NCBI GenBank assembly: GCA_964444795.1
Contig: CAYUIQ010000285.1
Location: 1 to 10,562, forward strand
Reading direction: 5' to 3'
Source of the DNA: JABMRP01 sp964444795
GTDB taxonomy: Bacteria > Planctomycetota > Planctomycetia > Pirellulales > Thermoguttaceae
DNA length: 10,562 nt
Shown: positions 6,096-10,562 of the stretch, one piece after another
How positions within the stretch are numbered: the stretch's first letter is position 1
Layout of the letters: each line of letters begins with the position of its first letter
Program-made: the position numbers and the translations under genes
The notes under the pieces: generated by a model
What the model was told of the DNA's origin: nothing
The model's database searches: none
Seen by the model: the letters and a program-made list of their open reading frames with translations, nothing else

Positions 6096-6794
6096 ATGGG
6101 ATTTCGGTTCGAGGAAGACCTTCGGCAAAGCTTTCTTCGGCACGCGCCGCGCTCATTGTGGTCACCGCAAAGTAGTTCCGTGCATGTGCGGACGACCATG
6201 GAGAGCACATGTTCCGAAGGACGTGCCGATTGGGTGTGGGCCGGCATCGGATGTGATTGGCCCGCGGGAACCGCTACGGAGGCTTCCTTCTTGTTCCAGC
6301 AGCCCACATGCAGCCGTATTCTGGAAACTCTCAAGCCACGAGCTTTTCGACGGGAGTCCTTTCTGCTCGTTCGGTCGGGTGTTGCAAAGGCGACGTTTCG
6401 TGGCTGGCTGACGAAACTTGTGCAAACGGGGCTCGTTTGTGACCTGGGGGAGGGTCGATACGTGTTAGGCCCGCGGTTCGACTTGCCGCGGATCGAGATC
6501 TGCTCGTTCGAGTTCAAGCTGGAGAACTGGAAACGTGCTTTCTATCAAGCCAAGCGGTATCGGGCGTTTTCACATCGCGTGTTCGTCGTGATGCCGCCGA
6601 TGGCAGCGGGGCGTGTGAACGGGTCGGCGGAGCACTTTCGCCGCTTCAATGTGGGGCTCATCACGCACGACTCCAACGGCGATTCCGAGCGCATACTGCC
6701 ATCGCGAAAACGGAAACCGATCTCGCGAGCCGGTCTTATTCGCGCGGTGGGGATGCTGCTCGATCAGGACGAGGCGAATCCCGCCATTCTCTGA
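6096..6794 (+). CDS. PD-(D/E)XK nuclease-like protein with inserted winged helix
   Basis: From ATG 6096 the product has 232 residues. An N-terminal helix carries E7 (FRFEEDL), GRADWVW carries D45, and IEICSFEFKL carries E139-x-K141 followed by Q151. This E...D...ExK...Q order is that of the PD-(D/E)XK nuclease fold. Between D45 and ExK lies a probable winged helix-turn-helix (about 72-128, with SGVAKATFRGWLTKLVQTGL and a wing ending EGRYVLGP). The later segment HRVFVVMPP and NVGLITHDSNG fits the remaining core strands. I infer a DNA-binding protein with nuclease-like fold; activity is untested and the exact D is my alignment by eye. The frame is open upstream to GTG 6012, but that part overlaps the promoter and looks non-coding; ATG 6096 has no strong ribosome site. 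It converges on the minus-strand operon and overlaps it by 31 bp. Confidence 0.75.
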   Translation: MGFRFEEDLRQSFLRHAPRSLWSPQSSSVHVRTTMESTCSEGRADWVWAGIGCDWPAGTATEASFLFQQPTCSRILETLKPRAFRRESFLLVRSGVAKATFRGWLTKLVQTGLVCDLGEGRYVLGPRFDLPRIEICSFEFKLENWKRAFYQAKRYRAFSHRVFVVMPPMAAGRVNGSAEHFRRFNVGLITHDSNGDSERILPSRKRKPISRAGLIRAVGMLLDQDEANPAIL

Positions 6795-7969
6795 AACTCG
6801 GCAATTGCCCGCACCCATTCCATCAGATGATCGCGCCCGGCATTCCGGTCGAATTGGACGCCTGCCGCTTCGAGAAGCAGGTAGAGTCCGTCCGCGTCGC
6901 GCAACCACCGTACGGTGTTCTCCAGGTCGATCCGGACACGGCCCGACAGACGAGCATCCAGGGAGTGGAGCGTCTGCCAGTGGTGCTGCTGGGAGATCGG
7001 AGTGGTCCAGCCACCTTCCGTAGGCTGTGGCGAGTTGGAGATCATATTGTCCAAAAACACATCGGACAGAACATCATCGAGGCGTCCCGCTTCGTAGATG
7101 CTTTGGAGTTCACTCAACAGAATGGAGTTGCACAGCGGACCGGATGAGTAGCGTACGCGAGCTTGCCCGCCACCTGCCCTTTGCTTGACGAATGACTTCC
7201 GTCTGAATTGTCTCAGCGATTGAGACCAACACGTGGCGAACACATCCGCACCGACGGCCCGCAGTGGGATGCCCACGAAATCGGAATATCCACAGACGAC
7301 GCGAAGCCCGTTAATGTGACCGAGAGCATGAACCATGTACAGAAGGCGGGCAAGATACTGGCTCTCGAAACGCTGGCTGTAGCCGTCAGCACTTCGGGCG
7401 ACAACGAGATAGAAGCCGTCCATGTCCCAGTCCTCTTGCGTGACCGTGTCGAGGAATCCGTTCACTTCTTCACCGGCAGCAAGGGCCTCCTCGGTAAACA
7501 CGAAACTCAAGAGCAGTGGTGGAGGATTGGTCAGGCTTGCATGGTGCTCCAGTGAAGCGTCCGCAAGATTGAGCGCAATCTGGTGCCAGCGGTTGGAAAA
7601 GGAATTGAAGATAATCGTAGGGGAAACAAGGCGATCGAACCCTAGGGCAACTTGAAAATCCAGGGTGTCTTTCACGTACTGACGAGTTCGGCGCGCACCG
7701 CCGAAATCGCTTGCCGTACGGCTCTCCGAGTAGTACGGGTACTCGGGCAGATATCGATCGTTGGGCGGATTGAGTGTGCTCACGTAGAACTGTGGATCGA
7801 GCAGTAATTCGCAGCCATCAAAGTTCTCGCGGATCTTGTTGACGTACGCTTCGAGTCGATCCGGCTTCTCGTTGCGAGCCCCGAAGATCACGCCGCCGAT
7901 TGTACCATCGTCCAAGGCGGTTTCGATCTTGTCGGATTTTCCGTGACCGTGCTGAATGTAGAGTGCCAT
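6764..7969 (-). CDS. Alpha/beta (TIM-barrel-like) protein of unknown function
   Basis: A 401-residue soluble protein that I cannot assign to a named family. Hydrophobic strands alternate with helices: TIGGVIFGAR (23-32), CELLLDPQFY (53-62), DRLVSPTIIF (112-121), PPLLLSFVF (150-158), GFYLVVARS (185-193), LRVVCGY (222-228) and ADVFATCW (241-248). This spacing suggests a beta/alpha barrel. The later region (GADVFATCW, FRRKSFVKQ, then a possible helical tail from about 285) vaguely recalls tRNA-guanine transglycosylase-like proteins, but no diagnostic motif supports that. No signal peptide or membrane segment is seen. The ATG lies 7 bp after the kinase stop, so both genes are probably co-transcribed and coupled. 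The 3' end overlaps the converging nuclease-like gene by 31 bp. Genuine coding is supported by its length and protein-like composition. Confidence 0.8.
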   Translation of the reverse strand: MALYIQHGHGKSDKIETALDDGTIGGVIFGARNEKPDRLEAYVNKIRENFDGCELLLDPQFYVSTLNPPNDRYLPEYPYYSESRTASDFGGARRTRQYVKDTLDFQVALGFDRLVSPTIIFNSFSNRWHQIALNLADASLEHHASLTNPPPLLLSFVFTEEALAAGEEVNGFLDTVTQEDWDMDGFYLVVARSADGYSQRFESQYLARLLYMVHALGHINGLRVVCGYSDFVGIPLRAVGADVFATCWSQSLRQFRRKSFVKQRAGGGQARVRYSSGPLCNSILLSELQSIYEAGRLDDVLSDVFLDNMISNSPQPTEGGWTTPISQQHHWQTLHSLDARLSGRVRIDLENTVRWLRDADGLYLLLEAAGVQFDRNAGRDHLMEWVRAIAEFQRMAGFASS

Positions 7970-7976
7970 GGATATC

Positions 7977-8864
7977 TCAGACCTGATTCAGGGCATCGAG
8001 CAAGTGCCGGCAGCGCCGATAACGAAGGTGTGGTGACTTGGCAAGCATCCGGAGAATGATCTCATCAAGCTCCTCGGGAAAGTCCGCAACGCATGCACTC
8101 GGGGCTTCCGGCACATGGGTCGTGATCTTATTGAACAGGGATCGCGACGTGTCGCCCGGTGAGAAGAACGGGTGTTTCCCGGTCGCCAATTGGTACATCG
8201 TGACACCGAGCGAGAAGATGTCGGATCGAAAGTCCAACGTTCGGCGACTATTGAAATCGAATTGCTCGGGAGAATAATAGAGCGGCGTTCCAACCAGACC
8301 AATGCTCAATGACTCTCCTACCACGTCGAACGCGAACCCGGCGTCCAGCAAGACATACTCGTTGCTACTTTCTCGCCGCATGATGTTGCCCGGTTTGATG
8401 TCGCGGTGAATCTTCCCGATTTCCCAGATCGCCTGAATGGCATCGACAATGTGCAGCCCGAGCCTGACTATCTGATCGGGCGGGAACCTGCCGTCAGATC
8501 GGAGAATTACCCAAAGGTCGCGTCCCGCAATGAACTCCTCGGAGAAGTAGAGCAGCCTCTGGTCGGCGATGGTGGCAAAGCTCAGGCCGATCGACCCGAG
8601 CTTGACCATGTGCCGAGAACCGCAATCTTTCATTATGTCGACTTCGCGTCGTGCCCTGGCCTCAACGTTCTCCATCGAGACTTCTTCGCTCTCAAGATCC
8701 TCGGACAACTCGGGCACTTTGGCAAACTTCAGAGCATACTGCTCGCCGCCAATTACTCCTCTGAAGACCACTTTCTGGCCCCCACGGCCAGCAGGCTCGA
8801 TATCGGACGCCCGTGGAATCAGTTGGGCGACCTGTTGCGGCGTGAGGTTGGGTAGATCGCTCAT
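7977..8864 (-). CDS. Hanks-type Ser/Thr protein kinase, catalytically complete
   Basis: A 295-residue single-domain soluble kinase. The motifs are a glycine loop PAGRGGQKVVF (25-34), YALK (K46), HRDIKPGN (153-160, catalytic D155, N160), DAG in place of DFG (174-176, metal-binding D174 kept), GTPLYYSPEQ (192-201), SDIFSLG (214-220) and the closing R281. DAG still holds the essential Asp, so activity is expected. There is no transmembrane helix or PASTA-like sensor domain, unlike many bacterial kinases. The short N-terminus (PNLTPQQVAQLIPRASD) precedes the fold. It is first in a two-gene operon with the 401-residue protein, which may be its substrate or output. ATG 8864 has only a weak ribosome site (AAGAG). 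A TTGACA promoter lies about 85 bp upstream. Confidence 0.93.
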   Translation of the reverse strand: MSDLPNLTPQQVAQLIPRASDIEPAGRGGQKVVFRGVIGGEQYALKFAKVPELSEDLESEEVSMENVEARARREVDIMKDCGSRHMVKLGSIGLSFATIADQRLLYFSEEFIAGRDLWVILRSDGRFPPDQIVRLGLHIVDAIQAIWEIGKIHRDIKPGNIMRRESSNEYVLLDAGFAFDVVGESLSIGLVGTPLYYSPEQFDFNSRRTLDFRSDIFSLGVTMYQLATGKHPFFSPGDTSRSLFNKITTHVPEAPSACVADFPEELDEIILRMLAKSPHLRYRRCRHLLDALNQV

Positions 8865-8947
8865 GGGACTCTTGTTGGTGTCCGGCCAAGCGTGGACGAC
8901 AAGCCTTTGAGAAGCCCCCCTTTCGGAGGAGAGTGTTCACTGTTGTG

Positions 8948-8975
8948 ATTCTCGACAATCTCGATCAACTGTCAA
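8948..8975 (-). promoter_or_regulatory. Promoter of the kinase operon
   Basis: On the minus strand, TTGACA (complement of 8970-8975) is followed after 16 bp by GAGAAT (complement of 8948-8953). The predicted start near 8941 gives a leader of about 77 bases, similar in length to that of the converging nuclease-like gene, which also has TTGACA with a 16-bp spacer. Confidence 0.5.
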
Positions 8976-8997
8976 CCCCTGGGAAGCGTGTGCCACT

Positions 8998-9026
8998 TTG
9001 AACCCCTCCCCGCGATGGCCTATATT
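8998..9026 (+). promoter_or_regulatory. Promoter of the secretin-like gene
   Basis: TTGAAC (8998-9003) and TATATT (9021-9026) with a 17-bp spacer make a good sigma-70-type promoter. The start would be near 9033, leaving a leader of about 84 bases. It is back to back with the kinase promoter; the two -35 elements are only 22 bp apart. Confidence 0.6.
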
Positions 9027-9116
9027 CATGGGTAGGCGCGCGCCTCGTCGTGTTTCGGCTGTGCTGGCCGGGGCGAGCGTGCGTGGACATGTTCCCATGG
9101 GGAAGGGGAGGCGATC

Positions 9117-10529
9117 ATGCGATGTGTTTTGATGGTTGTGGCTGTGACGGGTGTGCTCTTCTCGGCGTTGCCTTGTCGGGGGCAACAATCGCCCGACGTG
9201 CTCGAATTGCGGCGACAGATCCGCGCCATGGAGGAGTCGCTACGGGTGTTGGAAGAGAGCGACGGCGGGCCGCGGCGGGTGACCGAAATCGGCGGCGGGC
9301 GAACTTGGAGCCCGGGTGAACCCACGCTGGTCGTTCGTATCTACGATCTGGGCGATCTCTTCGCCGCGGCGCCCGACTACCCGGCCCAGCGCGACTGCGA
9401 CCTGAGCGCGGACAGCCGTTCCCTGTTCCCCGCCGTCAGCATGGAGCGCACGGGCATGGGCATGGGCGGCATGGGTGGCATGGGCGGCGGCATGGGCGGA
9501 TGGGCCGTGCGACCCGAGTCGCTGAAGACCTCCGGCAGCACCCAGCCGATCCTCCCACAGTTGGCCGCCGGCAGCGATAGCCTCGGCTCGGGACGTACCT
9601 CGATCGACGACCTGATCGAGGCCATCACCAGCACGATCTCGGTCGAGAGTTGGGACGAAGTCGGTGGACCGGCTTCGATCACCAGTTTGGGAAACTCCCT
9701 GTTGGTCTCCGCCGACGACCAGACGCACCGCCAGATCGACGCCCTACTGCAACTCTTTCAGAAGCGATGGGGGACGCTGCAAACCGTTTCGGTCCGCGCG
9801 TATTGGCTCTGGCTGACCGACGGAGAACTGGCTGGCCTGTTGGCTCCCGAAGGTACACCGGTGCCCGAGGAGCTTCCGCCGTTTGGCGTGGTCGATTCGG
9901 CGTCTTGGAAGGAGCTTCTGGCGGAGAATGCCGCCCGGGGCGAAGGAGAACGGCCGGCCGGTTATCGGGCCGTCATCAGTTGCTACAACGGCCAGCGAGT
10001 TCACACAGTCTCCGGCGGGCAAAGCGTGGCGGTCACCGGCGTGATACCCGTGCCGATTCCCGTGTATCAGCCCGAGGAAGGTGAGGGCGTCGAATCTCCG
10101 ACGGCCGTAACGTACGAACCGATCGTTTCGATCGTTCAGGAAGGCGCCGCGTTGGAGGTGACCCCGGTGGTCGCCGCCGGCGGAAAGTTCGTCGTGCTCA
10201 ACCTGCGAAGCCGGGTGGTCGAACAACGCAAGCAGCCCGTCGCCGCGCCAGCGCCCGCCAGCACAGCCTCGGCCGTCTCCGAGGTCATCGCCGCGATCGA
10301 TCGGCCAATGCTGAACAACCACCGGCTTTCGACCACGCTGCACGTACCGGTCGGGCGGCCGATGCTCGTCGGCGGGATGACCTACCAGAGCGTCCCCAAG
10401 CCGGGCGAGCCGGGCCTGTACCTGTTCGTCAACCTGTCGATCCACGAACTGCCCGAGGCCGAGATTCAGTCGCCACCGGCGATCCAGGAGGAAGACGACG
10501 CCGTTGAGGAGGCGCCCCCGGAAGAGTAG
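9117..10529 (+). CDS. Exported secretin-like protein
   Basis: A 470-residue protein with a Sec signal peptide (about 1-22, likely cut near CRG-QQ), then a short charged helix (25-48). LVVRIYDLGDLF (71-82) and IDDLIEAITSTISVESWDEVGGPASITSLGNSLLVSADDQ.. through IDALLQLF (163-214) resemble the N-domain/STN-like layout of secretins. Residues 345-369 (ALEVTPVV...FVVLNLRSRVVE) and 405-443 (STTLHVPVGRPMLVGGMT...LYLFVNLSIHEL) resemble the end of the secretin barrel domain. It ends in an acidic tail. The middle lacks clear barrel repeats, and a Gly-Met tract sits at 113-128. I infer a periplasmic or cell-envelope protein derived from a secretin rather than a working outer-membrane channel. The start is well supported by GGAGG (9107-9111) five bases before ATG. 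No other secretion genes are nearby. Confidence 0.85.
   Translation: MRCVLMVVAVTGVLFSALPCRGQQSPDVLELRRQIRAMEESLRVLEESDGGPRRVTEIGGGRTWSPGEPTLVVRIYDLGDLFAAAPDYPAQRDCDLSADSRSLFPAVSMERTGMGMGGMGGMGGGMGGWAVRPESLKTSGSTQPILPQLAAGSDSLGSGRTSIDDLIEAITSTISVESWDEVGGPASITSLGNSLLVSADDQTHRQIDALLQLFQKRWGTLQTVSVRAYWLWLTDGELAGLLAPEGTPVPEELPPFGVVDSASWKELLAENAARGEGERPAGYRAVISCYNGQRVHTVSGGQSVAVTGVIPVPIPVYQPEEGEGVESPTAVTYEPIVSIVQEGAALEVTPVVAAGGKFVVLNLRSRVVEQRKQPVAAPAPASTASAVSEVIAAIDRPMLNNHRLSTTLHVPVGRPMLVGGMTYQSVPKPGEPGLYLFVNLSIHELPEAEIQSPPAIQEEDDAVEEAPPEE
9453..9503 (+). repeat. Gly-Met short repeat inside the secretin-like gene
   Basis: Repeated GGCATG/ATGGGC units encode a stretch of Gly and Met (residues 113-129, MGGMGGMGG type). 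It forms a flexible linker between the first two structured parts and is prone to length change by slippage. Confidence 0.8.
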
Positions 10530-10543
10530 TCTGGCGGTAGCTT

Positions 10544-10562
10544 GGGTGCCTGGCGGTCGAGC
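10544..10562. repeat. Right copy of 19-bp inverted repeat (cut by window edge)
   Basis: GGGTGCCTGGCGGTCGAGC is the exact inverse of 33-51 and starts 15 bp after the stop of the secretin-like gene. Whether the neighbouring hairpin seen at 1-23 follows here cannot be seen. Confidence 0.7.

Noticed and set aside
5918..6175. Small plus-strand frame starting ATG 5918 (MAENRRTPPSGG...)
   Set aside because: It has no ribosome site, spans the TTGACA promoter of the next gene and overlaps the supported coding region in another frame.
9453..9503. Short tandem repeats as a CRISPR or regulatory array
   Set aside because: They are in-frame Gly/Met codons within a coding region with no spacer structure.

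Overview
The window (10,562 bp, GC-rich) most likely comes from a planctomycete. The clearest sign is the N-terminus of the kinase-like protein at 81-1310, whose YHKWLAIPP..QPPTLYRLLGL signature is, to my knowledge, typical of Planctomycetota. Two Hanks-type kinase-fold genes, a PPP phosphatase and a secretin-like exported protein with a Gly-Met tract also fit that phylum. This is inference from protein style; no rRNA or other marker is present.

Layout from left to right. (1) 1-80: a dispersed-repeat-like segment with a strong hairpin. (2) 81-2477, minus strand: an exported endonuclease/exonuclease/phosphatase-family (EEP) protein, followed by a J-domain-like/kinase-fold protein that has lost both catalytic aspartates and is probably a pseudokinase. 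The 3' end of the EEP gene looks damaged: after its last conserved motif it runs out of frame across a remnant of a WD40 repeat. (3) 2516-3614: a PPP-family protein phosphatase and a coupled 71-residue protein, enclosed by a perfect 26-bp inverted repeat. (4) 3624-5855: a divergent pair, a Crp/Fnr-family regulator (minus) and a short hybrid-cluster protein Hcp (plus). Two identical TTGACCCAGATCAA boxes lie between them, making a self-contained nitrosative-stress/anaerobic response unit. A 13-bp-stem hairpin follows hcp.

(5) 5984-8975: three genes that look like a module. A PD-(D/E)XK-like protein with an inserted winged helix (plus) converges on, and overlaps by 31 bp, a two-gene minus-strand operon. 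That operon encodes an intact Ser/Thr kinase and a 401-residue alpha/beta protein of unknown function. I do not recognise this combination as a named system, and it is the best candidate here for something undescribed. (6) 8998-10529: a secretin-like exported protein with its own good promoter, back to back with the kinase promoter. The window ends in a 19-bp sequence that is the exact inverse of bases 33-51.

No tRNA, rRNA, CRISPR array, integrase or transposase gene was seen. Functions are assigned from motifs read by eye; no database search was possible.
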